Shown here piece by piece: positions 45,200 to 56,700 of a stretch of 64,000 nucleotides of DNA. Source of the DNA: Trifolium pratense (Eukaryota; Streptophyta; Magnoliopsida; Fabales; Fabaceae). The stretch is taken from contig NC_060063.1 of NCBI RefSeq assembly GCF_020283565.1, positions 26,404,777 to 26,468,776 of the forward strand, read 5' to 3'. Position 1 is the stretch's first letter. Each line of letters opens with the position of its first letter. The position numbers and the translations under genes are program-made. Under the pieces are notes generated by a model that made no database searches, was not told the DNA's origin, and saw nothing but the letters and a program-made list of their open reading frames with translations.

Positions 45200-48100
45200 A
45201 TGACGTTTTTTTATTCTCGACGACGATCATCCACTTTCAAATACCGTCGTGAATGCAAATATTGTCATCGTTTGGGACATACTATTTTTCAATGTTGGAA
45301 ATTACATGGTCTTCCGCGACCTTCAAATCAGAAGAACAAAGGTGGAGGTGAGGGTCATACATTCCAAGCCAGTAATTCTGATCAAGAGCATCAGTCTTCT
45401 TCAATTCAGCTTTCATTCACGATGGAACAACTAGACAGACTGTACAAAATTCTTGAATCTAACACTCTTTCTGGCTCTGTTGCCCCCAAAGGTACTTCTG
45501 CCCTTTTTAGTGTCAGTCCTAGTCGTGCTTGGATAGTAGATTCGGGTGCAAGTGATCACATGACTGGTGATTCTACTCTGTTTTCTTCTTATAGTCCATG
45601 TGCAGGTAACCATAAAATAAAAATTGCGGATGGATCCTTTTCAGCCATTGCGGGTAAAGGTTCGGTTGTGTTGTCTCCAAGTCTAACCCTTAAAGATGTT
45701 CTTCATGTCCCAAATCTATCTTGTAGTCTCATGTCTGTCAGTAAATTAGCCCAAGATAGAAATTGTCAAACTAATTTTTTCCGTACTCATTGTGTTTTTC
45801 AGGATTTGAACTCGGGGAAGATGATTGGTAGTGCTAAGGAGAGTGGAGGACTCTACTACTTCGACATTGAACCTGAATCACAACTACCTTCCAAACCAAT
45901 AAGTTCATGCTTTGAATCTTTTTTAGTTTTGAATAATAATAATGATGATGTTATGTTATGGCATTCACGATTAGGTCATCCTAGTTTTCCTTATTTAAAA
46001 CACTTATTTCCTGAGTTATTTCGTAATAAGGATTTATCTTTGTTTAAATGTGAAGCATGTGAATTTGCAAAACATCATCGTTCTCATTTTCCATTACAGC
46101 CCTACAAACCATCAAAACCTTTTTCTGTTATTCACAGTGATGTTTGGGGCCCTAACCGAACGAGTACACTTTCTCATAAAAAATGGTTTATCACATTTAT
46201 AGATGATCACTCAAGAGTTAGTTGGGTGTACTTGTTAAAAGGGAAATCTGACGTTTGTCAGGCCGTAAAAGATTTTGTTAAAATGGTGCAAAATCAATTT
46301 CAAACAAATATTCAAGTATTTAGAAGTGATAACGGCAAAGAATATTTTAACACAATGTTGAGTGATTTTTTTCGTGAAAATGGAATTGTGCATCAAAGTT
46401 CATGTCCTAACACTCCCCAACAAAATGGAGTTGCAGAAAGAAAAAATAGGCACTTGTTGGAGGTGGCTAGAGCTTTACTTTTCGCAAGTAAAGTACCAAA
46501 TTATTTGTGGGGTGAAGCAGTTTTAACTGCTGCATACTTAATTAACAGAGTGCCCTCCAAAGTTCTTAATTTTAAAACTCCAATTCATATTTTCAAAGAA
46601 TGTTTTCCTAATGATCGTGTTTCAAACGATTTGACCTTAAAAATCTTTGGTTGCACTGCATTTGTTCATGAACATAAGAATATTAGCAAACTCGAACCGC
46701 GTGCTATAAAATGTGTTTTTGTTGGGTATTCTCCAACCCAGAAGGGATATAAATGTTTTGATCCAAAAAACCAGAAAATGTTTGTCACCATGGATGTTAC
46801 ATTCTTTGAAAACAAACCTTTTTTTGACACGCATCTTCAGGGGGGAAATTTAAATGAAGATTCGTCTCAAATTGAGGACATGAGTTTTTTTAACTCGTTT
46901 CAAACTGAGGACATGAGTTTTTTTAATAATTTATCTTTGCCGGTATCACAAAGTTCTAAGACTTATACTTCTGCACCAACGAAAAATGGCCATGATTTTT
47001 TATCTAATCCTACTCCTGTTATGAGTAGTGAGCTTGGTGAATCCGAGCCTACATTTTCTCATGAAGAAAACAATGAGAATCTTGAAAACAATGATAATGA
47101 TGATCTAATTGAAATGCCACAAAATAATGAGTCATATAAAGATAATAGGTTTGAAGCAGGAAACAAGACTTGGAAAGGAAAGGTTTTTGTGAGAAAGAAT
47201 CACAAAGAAAGTGATGAGTCCACATCTCAACACTGTCATGAATCTGAACTGGGGGATGATCAACTTCCTAAAAAAAGAAAAGGTAAGTCTATCTCTGTTT
47301 CTGAGAGTCGTATTTTGTATCCTGATATCGATGATCCTGTGGCTGTTAGAAAACCTGTTAGATCTTGCACTAAATACCCATTGTCCAATTTTATATCATA
47401 TTCAAATTTGTCTTCATCTTTTTCTGCCTTTACCTCAAAATTGTCTAGTGTAGAGATTCCAAAAAATGTACAGGTTGCTCTAGAAGTTCCAAAGTGGAGG
47501 GAAGCTGTACTTGAGGAGATGAAAGCTCTTGAAAAGAACAAAACCTGGAGTGTTATGACACTACCGGATGGCAAGAAGACGGTTGGATGCAAATGGGTGT
47601 TTACTGTGAAGTATAATTCGGATGGGTCAATCGAAAGGTACAAGGCTCGATTGGTGGCTAAGGGTTTTACTCAAACCTATGGTATAGACTACTCAGAGAC
47701 TTTTGCTCCTGTTGCAAAATTGAACACTGTCAGAATTCTCTTGTCTCTTGCTGCTAACTTAGATTGGCCCCTACATCAGTTGGATGTTAAGAATGCTTTT
47801 CTCAATGGTGATTTAGAAGAAGAAGTATATATGGACATTCCTCCTGGCTTTGAAGACAAGTTTGGATCAAATGTATGCAAGCTAAATAAGTCTTTGTATG
47901 GATTAAAGCAGTCTCCTAGAGCTTGGTTTGAAAAGTTCACTTATTCCATGAAGAAACAAGGATACATTCAAGGACAAGCTGACCACACCTTGTTCACAAA
48001 GTTCTCCCAAGATGGAAAAATTGCTGTCCTAATTGTTTATGTTGATGATATCGTCCTTACTGGAGATGATATAGTTGAAATGGCAAGAGTAAAGGAGAAA

Positions 48101-48991
48101 TTAGCATTAGACTTTGAAATCAAGGACTTGGGATCCATGAGATATTTTCTTGGTATGGAGGTTGCTCGATCAAAAGATGGTATTGTAGTTTCCCAGCAAA
48201 AATACATTCTAGATTTATTGAAAGAAACAGGAATGAGTGGATGTCGACCAGCAGATACTCCCATGGATCCTAATGCAAAACTTTGGGAAGAAGGTAGTGT
48301 TCCTGTTGATACTGGAAGGTACCAGAGATTGGTTGGGAAACTGATTTATTTGTCACACACTAGACCTGACATTGCTTTCTCGGTTAGTGTAGTAAGTCAG
48401 TTTATGCATTCTCCTTTTGAGGAACATCTTGAGGCAGTCTATAGGATACTGCGATATTTGAAAGCAAATCCCGGAAAGGGATTATTTTTTAAGAAGACTA
48501 ATGAAAGAAATGTGTCTATCTTTACCGATGCTGATTGGGCAGGTTCAGTCACTGACAGAAGATCAACCTCCGGATATTGTACCTATGTTTGGGGTAATCT
48601 TGTGACATGGAGGAGCAAGAAACAAGGAGTTGTAGCAAGAAGTAGTGCAGAAGCTGAGTTTAGAGCTATGGCTCAAGGTATTTGTGAAGGATTATGGATC
48701 CACAGAGTCCTAGAAGAGCTTAAGATGAAAATTGAGCTTCCATTGAAATTATACTCTGACAGTAAAGCCGCTATTAGCATAGCTCATAACCCAGTTCAAC
48801 ATGACAGAACCAAGCATATTGAGATCGATCGACATTTCATAAAAGAGAAGTTAGATGCCGGAATCATATGTCTACCTTTTGTAACTTCGAGTCAGCAAAC
48901 TGCAGATATCTTGACCAAAAGCTTAGCAAGACCCACCTTTGAGCATTTGATCGGCAAGTTGGGCATGATAGATATCTATGCACCAACTTGA
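45200..48991 (+). CDS. Copia polyprotein (zinc knuckle, PR, INT, RT, RNase H), gag capsid missing
   Basis: The frame is open from 44957, but the first in-frame ATG is at 45200, giving 1263 aa. Residue positions here count from 44957. Domains: CCHC knuckle C100-C103-H108-C113; protease D195-S-G (WIVDSGASDHM); integrase zinc site from H336/H341; integrase D395 (HSDVWGP), D458 (FRSDNGKEY) and E494 (NGVAERK), with the correct 35-residue gap; RT motif YVDD at 1028-1031; RNase H D1191 (FTDADWAG). The protein ends after ADILTKSLARPTFEHLIGKL. No stop or frameshift interrupts it, and all catalytic residues I can check are present. What is unusual is the absence of about 200 residues of capsid before the knuckle. 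Confidence 0.93.
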   Translation: MTFFYSRRRSSTFKYRRECKYCHRLGHTIFQCWKLHGLPRPSNQKNKGGGEGHTFQASNSDQEHQSSSIQLSFTMEQLDRLYKILESNTLSGSVAPKGTSALFSVSPSRAWIVDSGASDHMTGDSTLFSSYSPCAGNHKIKIADGSFSAIAGKGSVVLSPSLTLKDVLHVPNLSCSLMSVSKLAQDRNCQTNFFRTHCVFQDLNSGKMIGSAKESGGLYYFDIEPESQLPSKPISSCFESFLVLNNNNDDVMLWHSRLGHPSFPYLKHLFPELFRNKDLSLFKCEACEFAKHHRSHFPLQPYKPSKPFSVIHSDVWGPNRTSTLSHKKWFITFIDDHSRVSWVYLLKGKSDVCQAVKDFVKMVQNQFQTNIQVFRSDNGKEYFNTMLSDFFRENGIVHQSSCPNTPQQNGVAERKNRHLLEVARALLFASKVPNYLWGEAVLTAAYLINRVPSKVLNFKTPIHIFKECFPNDRVSNDLTLKIFGCTAFVHEHKNISKLEPRAIKCVFVGYSPTQKGYKCFDPKNQKMFVTMDVTFFENKPFFDTHLQGGNLNEDSSQIEDMSFFNSFQTEDMSFFNNLSLPVSQSSKTYTSAPTKNGHDFLSNPTPVMSSELGESEPTFSHEENNENLENNDNDDLIEMPQNNESYKDNRFEAGNKTWKGKVFVRKNHKESDESTSQHCHESELGDDQLPKKRKGKSISVSESRILYPDIDDPVAVRKPVRSCTKYPLSNFISYSNLSSSFSAFTSKLSSVEIPKNVQVALEVPKWREAVLEEMKALEKNKTWSVMTLPDGKKTVGCKWVFTVKYNSDGSIERYKARLVAKGFTQTYGIDYSETFAPVAKLNTVRILLSLAANLDWPLHQLDVKNAFLNGDLEEEVYMDIPPGFEDKFGSNVCKLNKSLYGLKQSPRAWFEKFTYSMKKQGYIQGQADHTLFTKFSQDGKIAVLIVYVDDIVLTGDDIVEMARVKEKLALDFEIKDLGSMRYFLGMEVARSKDGIVVSQQKYILDLLKETGMSGCRPADTPMDPNAKLWEEGSVPVDTGRYQRLVGKLIYLSHTRPDIAFSVSVVSQFMHSPFEEHLEAVYRILRYLKANPGKGLFFKKTNERNVSIFTDADWAGSVTDRRSTSGYCTYVWGNLVTWRSKKQGVVARSSAEAEFRAMAQGICEGLWIHRVLEELKMKIELPLKLYSDSKAAISIAHNPVQHDRTKHIEIDRHFIKEKLDAGIICLPFVTSSQQTADILTKSLARPTFEHLIGKLGMIDIYAPT

Positions 48992-48998
48992 GGGGGGG

Positions 48999-49146
48999 TG
49001 TTGGAAAATATTTAGTTTCCTAGTTTGTTATTTCTAGGAGATTCTAAGCTTATCTATTATTTCCTTTTATGTTTGTACTCTTCCTATTTAAACCAGCCTT
49101 GAGCTGAGGAATAATACACAACAGTATTTACTTATTATTTTCTACA
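48999..49146 (+). repeat. 3' LTR of the Copia element
   Basis: 148 bp, preceded by the polypurine tract at 48990-48998 and followed by the TATAC duplication. Confidence 0.95.
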
Positions 49147-50460
49147 TATACTAATAAGAATTTTCAAAGCCAAATATTCACATTGGGATTTTTTAGGAGC
49201 GGCCTTGGGGTACAATCCGAGTTATGGGCAGTATGATGTAGTATCTAGTCAACCGATCGACACTGGAGGAGTGCTATTGTTGGAGGATTTGGTATGGTAG
49301 AAGTATCTCAGTTTGGGATGTGTCCCTTGGCTGAGAAATGTGGAGGCTCCTGCTATTGCAACATTAAGGCCAAGAGACATATAGAGCATGGTGGTGCACC
49401 AACTTGTAGACCAAAATAATGGTAAGTGGAATGAACAATTGGTGAGGGAAGTTTTTTATGACACAGATGTGGAGGAGATTTTAAGAATTCCGTTACTTGA
49501 TGTCTCAAAAAGGGACCAAATGATTTGGCGTTTTGATAAGCATGGAAATTATACGGTGAAAAGTGCTTATATGGCGTGTATGGAGAGATTATTCAATCGT
49601 GATGAGCTCAAAGTTCCGGGAGATTGGTCACCCATTTGGTTGCTTTGAGCACCACCTAAGGGACATACTTTCATATGGCGATTATTGAGGAATTGCTTGC
49701 CAAACCACAGACTAGAGGTGTAATCTGTCCGCCTTGGTGTGTAGGTTGTGATGATGCGATGGAAAAAAAAAAAACTGGCATATGTTCTTGCAGTGCCTGT
49801 GCAGTGTTGATTTCTGGCAGAATATGGGAATCACAGACGGACTCGACGCAATTATGGCCGGTGCAGCTAGTTTTGCATAGGTGTTCTTCAAAGTCTGTCA
49901 GTGGCTGGATCATGGAAATTTGGCTTCATTCTACATGGTATTATGGAGCCTTTGGAATAGAAGATACAACAAATTATGGGAAGGTTTACAAGAAGAATCC
50001 TCTTCAGGTACTGGCTCGAGCATCTCAGGTGCTGCAGGCTTGGTGTCATGCTCAGCCTGTTCATAACAGAAGCAACATTGACGCTGCGATTTTCTTTTCA
50101 TCAGACTGTTGGTATGGGGGGCCTGCATCCGTGACAATCTTGGCTGATTTCAAAATGTATATACGACATGGACGCACACCAAAATGACAGCAGCTGAAGG
50201 TGAGGTGTGGTATTCACAAAGACAAATCCGATATTACTGAATACGGGTCCCTTATAGCTATGTTTAAGGACCTGTTTGTTTTGAAAAACAGCTACCAAGT
50301 TGTATTCAGTAGGCGACAAGAAACTGGTTGTGCTCACACTCTTGCAGGAGCATCTACCAACTATGCTACTCACTCTGTTTTTTCGCCTACTACTCATTGT
50401 ATTTGGAATATTATTATAAATGAAATGCCTTGATTTTGCTTGTTATATATAAAAAAAAAG

Positions 50461-50837
50461 GTACGCTAGTATTAATTATTCCCTAATTAATTAAACATTT
50501 CCTAACTATGGACATATACTAGTATTATTTTTCGTTTTGGTAGGATCTTACGTTTTACGATTTTGCTATACCCCTCCCGATCCTAAGTAAATACTTGGGA
50601 AAGATCTTTCTGTCCTATTCACGATTTTAAACATTACGACCTTGCTACCCTCCTTCTGTTCTTAGTCAAGATCTCGAACTTGCAACATTGATTAGCTTCA
50701 ATTATAACTAATTATGTTAATTAGTTTGAAGTTAATTCCTTTTGTGATATTTTTTGTTTATGTTTGCTAGTCTTCCTTGACTTCATGTATGAGGAGTGCT
50801 ACTAACAATACACTATGCAGCAAACTTCTCCTACCAA
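50461..50837. other. Spacer, no gene seen
   Basis: Sequence between the LINE A-tail and the hAT element; no supported frame or repeat. Confidence 0.4.
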
Positions 50838-51466
50838 TAGAGGTGGGAACAGGCCAGGCCGGCCTACATGGCCTTAAGGCCTAGCCTACATAGGCTCAGG
50901 CCAGGCCAGCCTATTTCTTTAAATAGAGCATGCCAATGCTTTTTTATAAGCCTATTTAGCTAAAAAGGCCAGGCCGCAGGCCATTAAAAAAGCCTTTGAG
51001 GCCTACTAGGCTGGCCTATTTAAGTTAACATGAATAATATTTTTATTACGATTATTATTTATATATTAAAATTTATACTTTGATTAAATTATAAATCTAT
51101 TAACTTTTTAAGTAATTTAAGTTTATTAATTTACATTAGTTTTTAACATATATAAATGTATTATTATAAACTAGAATTGAAATATGATGACATATATAGT
51201 CAAATTCTCTAAAATATCAAATGAAACATTATTTTATTAGTTCATAAGTATATTTCAAAATAAATATAATTATTTATTTAAATATGTTCATATGAAATAA
51301 GCTTTTAAACAGGCTAACAGGCCACATCAGACTTTCAAAAGGCCAGACTCAGGCCTAGAATTTAAGCCTATGATAGGCCACAGGCCAGGCTCAGACCTTC
51401 GATTTTTTGACAGGCCAGGCTCAGGCTTGGCAAAGCCTAGCTCGGCCTAGCCTATTCCCACCTCTA
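50838..51466. mobile_element. hAT-type non-autonomous element, 629 bp
   Basis: The ends TAGAGGTGGGAACAGGCC / inverted GGCCTAGCCTATTCCCACCTCTA are near-perfect inverted repeats. CCTACCAA flanks both sides (50830-50837 and 51467-51474), the 8-bp duplication of hAT elements. The arms are packed with GGCCAGGC/GGCCTA motifs around an AT-rich centre. Confidence 0.9.
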
Positions 51467-51665
51467 CCTACCAATCTGTTTCTGATGTACGATACTAGCA
51501 AACTCTATAACTTGCATTATGTGGCACAATGAGGGTTTTCACTTTCGACAATGTGATCTTTCAATGACATTCTATTAAAAGAATGAAACATTGGATGTTT
51601 TCTCTTCGGGCCCCGATGTATCTTTTATACTCAAAATATTTTCAATTTTCAATTTTGCCCTTGAT

Positions 51666-51787
51666 AAAAACTTCGGTTCGCAGAAACCGAAGTTTTTTAG
51701 TTCAAATTCGGGAAAATTTCGGTTAACAGAAACCGAATTTTTTTTAAGGCAAAAAAAATTCGGTTCGTAGAAACCGAAGTTTTTATT
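51666..51787. repeat. Three consecutive TTCGGTT...AACCGAA hairpins
   Basis: Hairpins at 51666-51697, 51713-51745 and 51751-51787 share the stem (A)TTCGGTT / AACCGAA(T) extended by A- and T-runs, with 5-6 base loops (CGCAGA, AACAGA, CGTAGA). On the minus strand the frame 51796-51575 reads NFGFxEPxF repeats as a consequence. Confidence 0.85.
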
Positions 51788-51799
51788 AAAGGGCAAAAA

Positions 51800-52539
51800 A
51801 GTAAAATCCAGAGGATGAAAAAGAATCTTTGAAGGCCTAAAGAGAAAACATCTTACAAAAATAGTGATGGCATGCTTTGCTTTCTTTCAAGGCCTTAATT
51901 GCAGTTAAGATCCCAAACATTGCTAATGGATCATTTGCCATCATAAAAAGATTGCTCAGTATAACATCGGTCTTGATCCTTAATAAATTGGGTAAGAATA
52001 GCGTTGTACATAAGTTGAGCAAACTTGGTTAATCCGACCAAACCCACCAAATCCAAGGAAAAAAAAAAAAGGGTTGAGGCAGATCATTGGGTGGGTATGG
52101 AGTTCAACGCATTCTCTGATCATCTCCTAGGAGTCTTCACTCCTCGACTTCCATTCGTCATTTAAAACATCGATGCTAAAAAAATATCATTCTTTAAAAA
52201 TAGTAAAAATAGGTTTTTTTTATGAAAAATAAATAATATATAATTTTTTTATAAAAAAACAAAAAATATATAATTTTTTTATAAAAAAATAAAATAAAAT
52301 TTGCTAATTTTTGTCAAGTAGCCTAGTAGCTAGAAAATCTACCTTAAAGGTGAATAAATGAAGTGTTCGGGGTTCGAACCCCAGCTCCTAAACATATAGT
52401 CCGATATTCCTACCAACTTAACCAAGTTCACGGAAATTCATTGACATTTATTTTATTTAAAAAAATATTATAAATAAATAGAATTTAAAGAATATGCATG
52501 ATATGTGTAAAACGGTTTTAAACAGATATCCAATAAAAA
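51800..52539. other. Intergenic, with SINE-like tail at 52320-52440
   Basis: GTGTTCGGGGTTCGAACCCC at 52363 is a strong tRNA B-box, followed by CTACCAACTTAACCAAGTTC, typical of legume SINE-derived sequence. Duplicated AATATATAATTTTTTTATAA lies just before (52228 and 52266). No gene seen. Confidence 0.5.
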
Positions 52540-52705
52540 TTCACCAATTTGCTTTCTCCTTCTCGATCCCTCTCTCTCAAAATCGCTGCTCTCAATCTCT
52601 CTCCCTCACCTCGCCGTAACGCCGTTCAATCTTCCGCCGCAGCCGCACCACTGCTCAGCTCACCGCGCCGCACCGCACTCACTCTTTCTCTTCGTCTCGT
52701 TTGAG
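52540..52705 (+). promoter_or_regulatory. CT-rich transcript-leader-like segment ending in a splice donor
   Basis: A pyrimidine-rich, GC-richer stretch (CTCGATCCCTCTCTCTC, GCCGCACCGCAC) ends at TTTGAG|GTAAGC. It looks like a plant 5' UTR exon. No coding exon joins it convincingly; the mL46 start is 1 kb further on and has its own nearer leader. Confidence 0.35.
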
Positions 52706-53552
52706 GTAAGCAAACTAACATACTGCAATTAATTTTTAACAACCTAACCTTCTCAATCTAGAATCTTTGTTTGATGATTTGGTGTTGTTTTGAATTTTAA
52801 ATTTATTAAGCTGTTTTGATTGTTAAGTGATTATATAAATAAGCTGTTTTGGTTATATAAATAAGTAGTTTTGGTTGGTTCTGCAATAGTGTTTTTGTTC
52901 TAAAATAGTGAGAATGAAGGGTTTTTGTTCTAAATTCATCTTGTTCTGCAATAGTGTTTGTTCTGCAATAGAGTTAATAAGAGTTTGTTCTGCAATAGTG
53001 TCTATCACCAAGTTCTAAATTCACCTTGGTAACATCAAGTGTTTTTGTTCTAAATTTACTAACCTAAATAGTGAGAATTGTCTTTTTGTATTCAGTTAGT
53101 GAAAATAATTAGTATTCAATAGTGAGAATGAAGGAAGTTTTTCTCTGTTATTATACATCGATTTGTCTCTGCAATAGTATTCAATAACTAGTACTTTGGT
53201 TCTGCAATATATTATACATCGATTTGTTAATTTTGCATAATTTAATTTCAGAGATGAGGAAGTTTTTTGTTCCTAGAGCTATCCAGAAATTTGGTTGATA
53301 AAATTCCCTCCAAAATTTTGCCTAGGCTCTCTAATATTACGGGAATCGCCACTGCTTATATGAAATGGAAAAAATGATGATTTCTTATTGGATGTCCGTG
53401 TCAAACTATTTTATACCAACGATGACGATGTATTTCCATTAAACTCATAAAATAAATAAAAATATTGAAATGTGAGGAATATGCACAAAAACAACACTGT
53501 TAATTTGTTTTTAGTAAAAAGTAAAAAAAAACATTGTTAATTTGTTCATGTA
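52706..53552. other. Intron-like or intergenic sequence with GTTCTGCAATAG repeats
   Basis: The motif TTGTTCTGCAATAGTGTTT or parts of it recur about six times between 52886 and 53220, with TATTATACATCGATTTGT twice near 53151 and 53211. No supported gene. Confidence 0.4.
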
Positions 53553-53751
53553 GCGTAAACCCTTCTCGCGTTTTTTCTTCACTCTATAACACTAAACTAC
53601 CTCATTTTTCTGCATATTTTTTTGGTGTCACACACTCTTCCATTTTTGGCCAAGGTATGAAAAACCCTAATCACAATCATCAAAATAATAAACATTGTTT
53701 AAATCTTGTACTATATGTGTGTGTTCGATGATGTTTTTGCATTCGTTCAGG
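53553..53751 (+). promoter_or_regulatory. mL46 leader with short intron and telo-box
   Basis: A probable 5' UTR exon ends at TGGCCAAG|GTATGA (53654-53655) and resumes at CGTTCAG|GATGAAG (53751). AAACCCTAA at 53662-53670 is a telo-box, common near plant ribosomal-protein and translation genes. Both calls rest on sequence pattern only. Confidence 0.45.
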
Positions 53752-56700
53752 ATGAAGATGTCATTGATTCGGCCTCTGTTAACGAGGCGAGGATTCAGCA
53801 CAAGCTCTGAGAAAATGGTTGCCTCTGTACTGTTTGAAAGATTGCCTGTGGTTATTCCCAAAATTGACCCTATTGTTTATGCGTTTCAAGAATTCTCGTA
53901 TGTTTTTTTTTTCTCTCTCTTTGTATTTTAATTTGTGTTAATTTTACTTTGCTCTGCTTGGATTTGAGGTAGTTTATGAATAAAAGCATCAAATTACTAA
54001 AATGGATTTGGATTTGGTATTTAGTTTAGTATTGGGTTTTGTAGTCATGTAAGAAATGAGTGAATATGAATAGATAAATTGGCTGTGGAAATTGTGAATG
54101 CTGGTCGAAATAGTCATTGAATTTCGCGGATTGGCAAATACAATTTCGGGATGTACTCCCTCCGGTCTCATATATAAGCGAAGATTCTTTTTTCAAGTTC
54201 GTTGAATAACGGATGTATATGATGAAAAGGGAATCTTTGCTTATATGAGTCCGAAGAGAGTATTTACCAATTTGTAAAACGCCGAGACTATTTTGACTGA
54301 TGCCCACAATTTTGAGGTTTAATTTGTTTATTCACGCAGTAAGAAATTAATCCAAATTTTAGGGAAAAAGGTTTGCTGGTGTTGCTTGAGGGCAATAGAA
54401 AAGGACAGGATTGCAAGCTGAATGTCGAATTTGGACTCGATTTTATTTATGAATTTGTTGATTTTGCAAACTAGGTGGAGGATGAAGTATCCTATTAGAG
54501 GCTACCATTATTTGTTAATTGTTATGTATTTTGAGTTGAATGGGATGCATGGTCGGGGTAAACCTTAAACCCTATATTAGTTTTATACTGACATCCAACA
54601 AGAACTAATCATTTTGCCACATAAGTCCATTTTGTAACCACCTTTTTAAAAAGTAACTGCAAAATATTGGATTATCATTTGTCTTCAGTGAAAAACTAGT
54701 TTACACTGACTTCAGTGAAATTTGAATACCCCCTGTTTCATATTTTTACATATTGCCAAGCGATCTAGCACTGAATACCCTAATGTACACCTCTTCATAT
54801 TATCTAAGTGAAAAATAAGGGAATTTCTCTTCTGGTTTGCAGTCTTATGTCTTCAGTGAAATTTTGTTTTCCCAAGTTATATATAAAAAGGGTAATAAAT
54901 GATATGAAATATCAGTGCTTTCTTTCGCTTCTCTCTTTTAGAATGGAAAAAAAATGAGGTTAATGTCTAAAAATAAGGATTTTCTGTTAATATTAGTTAG
55001 ATGGAAATTGTGCCGTGGTTTACTTAGTAAACTCAATGTTTGTTGTATTTCTTACTGATATTTTGGCTGTTGTTCTTGTTATATAACTACATTTTTCATG
55101 GGGTTTTGATGGCTAGGTTTCGATGGAGACAACAATATCAACGCAGATATCCCGATGAATTCCTAGACAGATCTGATGCTAGGTATGAGTACTTAAGTTA
55201 AGAGTTAACGGTAGGTTTATAAGTAAATAAACCCACTTGGGTTGGTGCATTGGTATTGACTTGGGACCTGAGAGTGTGCTCCTCTTGAGGTCTGAGGTTC
55301 GATTCTCTCTGGCGCCAATTTGGGTGGGCTAATTTAGCTTCTTCAAAAAAAAAGGTTTATAAGTAAATAATTTGGTTATTTAGAATTGGCTCATTTAAAA
55401 GGGAGATATCTTCATTTCCATCTGTTAAGTGATGTCACATATGGCATAATACAGATAGATCTTTCTTTTCATCTACTATTGTTAAAATTGTGTTACTTCC
55501 AGGGGTAAAGGTGATTATCAAATTGAATACGTGCCAGCACCACGAATCACCGAAGCAGACAAAAACAATGATCTAAGGTGTGCACCAATTTAGCAGACAC
55601 ATTATGTTATTTGCCATACAAAAATGTTTTATTTCAATTTCTGGTATATATAATGTAGAATGAATGATATATAAGAGATGTCTCATAGGTCATAACAAAT
55701 ATTTATAACTTGGTTCTTATCTTGACCACATCCCCCCAAAGTGAGCAAATCTCCTTTTTCTTTGGTGTGGTATATACTATTTATTTATTTATTTATTTAT
55801 TTATTTTATTTACTTACCTTCTTTATTGGTTTTTAATTTAGTTTAGCTTTGAACTATTGGTAGTTATATAATGTAGATGCAAGCTTGTCGTCGGATATGT
55901 TAGTTGTATTCTTAGTGCACCTTCAGACCTTAATCAGATATTTAAGTTGTATTTGTCGTGCTCATCCAGTCTTTAATTAGTAATGCTATACAGTTACTGT
56001 TAGTTAATTTTTCAATTATTTGAATGAAGTTCAATCTTAAGCCTTAGGATTGATTCTTGCGAACTACTTATGTGATTTAGTGAGTATCAAATCAAATGCA
56101 TTAAATGATGAGGGTGAACTGGTGTAGACCTAGAACATTATAATGCTTTTCTTTTTAATACAATTTGACAAGTTATTATAAAAGACCAATATAATGATAT
56201 ACTTATGCGAGGGAAGGGTAGGCCAATCCTTGTCTTGTCTGTCTCTTAGATAATAGAGTCATAACTAATGTAATTTTGAATGAGAGATATGAAAACTTAA
56301 TTCAGACATAATTGCTGTGAGGTTGAATAGTCTCTCTTACTACTTGCCTCTTTAGGTCACTACAAAGAGCTCTTGACAGAAGACTTTACCTTCTCCTCTA
56401 TGGAAATGCTTATGGGGCTCCAGATGGAAAACCTGTGTGGCATTTTCCAGAGAAAGTATATGAATCAGAGGAAACTATGCGTAAGGTAAACATTCTTATG
56501 TGGTTATCCCTTTCTTATTTCCTATATCTTCCCATTCTGTTAAATAGCGGCTATGACTCAACAGAATTGGAACAGGGTGCTATTGTTGTGCGATATATTT
56601 TACACAAAATGTTGTCGAATAGCTGCTATAGCACTATTGCGAAGAGAAGTTTTAACAAATCGCTGTTTTCCGTAATTGCGATTGACAACATTGACATCTT

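Larger units (their letters stand above)
44788..49146 (+). mobile_element. Complete, recent Copia retrotransposon with reduced gag, 4359 bp
   Basis: Two 148-bp LTRs (44788-44935 and 48999-49146) appear identical base for base and begin TG and end CA. TATAC flanks the element (44783-44787 and 49147-49151). The primer site TGGTATCGAGAGC follows the 5' LTR and a polypurine tract GAGGGGGGG precedes the 3' LTR. The internal region has one long open frame in Copia order (PR-INT-RT-RH). Only about 320 bp separate the primer site from the zinc knuckle, so the capsid part of gag is missing. Confidence 0.95.
44501..50460 (+). mobile_element. Old LINE remnant carrying the Copia insertion
   Basis: 44520-44787 and 49147-50440 are the two halves of one degraded L1-type element. 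The left half has the region after the RT palm (GREV/AVRF-LIKSVVQGIP type); the right half has the linker (RDQMIWRFDKHGNYTVKSAY), zf-RVT and the FYMVLWSLWNRRYNKLWEG stretch, ending in an A-run at 50450-50459. Multiple stops and frameshifts are present. Removing the Copia and one TATAC restores continuity. Confidence 0.8.

Noticed and set aside
49671..50433. Several overlapping frames on both strands after the Copia
   Set aside because: Fragments and shadows of the degraded LINE zf-RVT and RNase H regions, with many frameshifts.
51575..51796. NFGFxEPxF repeat peptide on the minus strand
   Set aside because: Produced by the three DNA hairpins; no start context or family.
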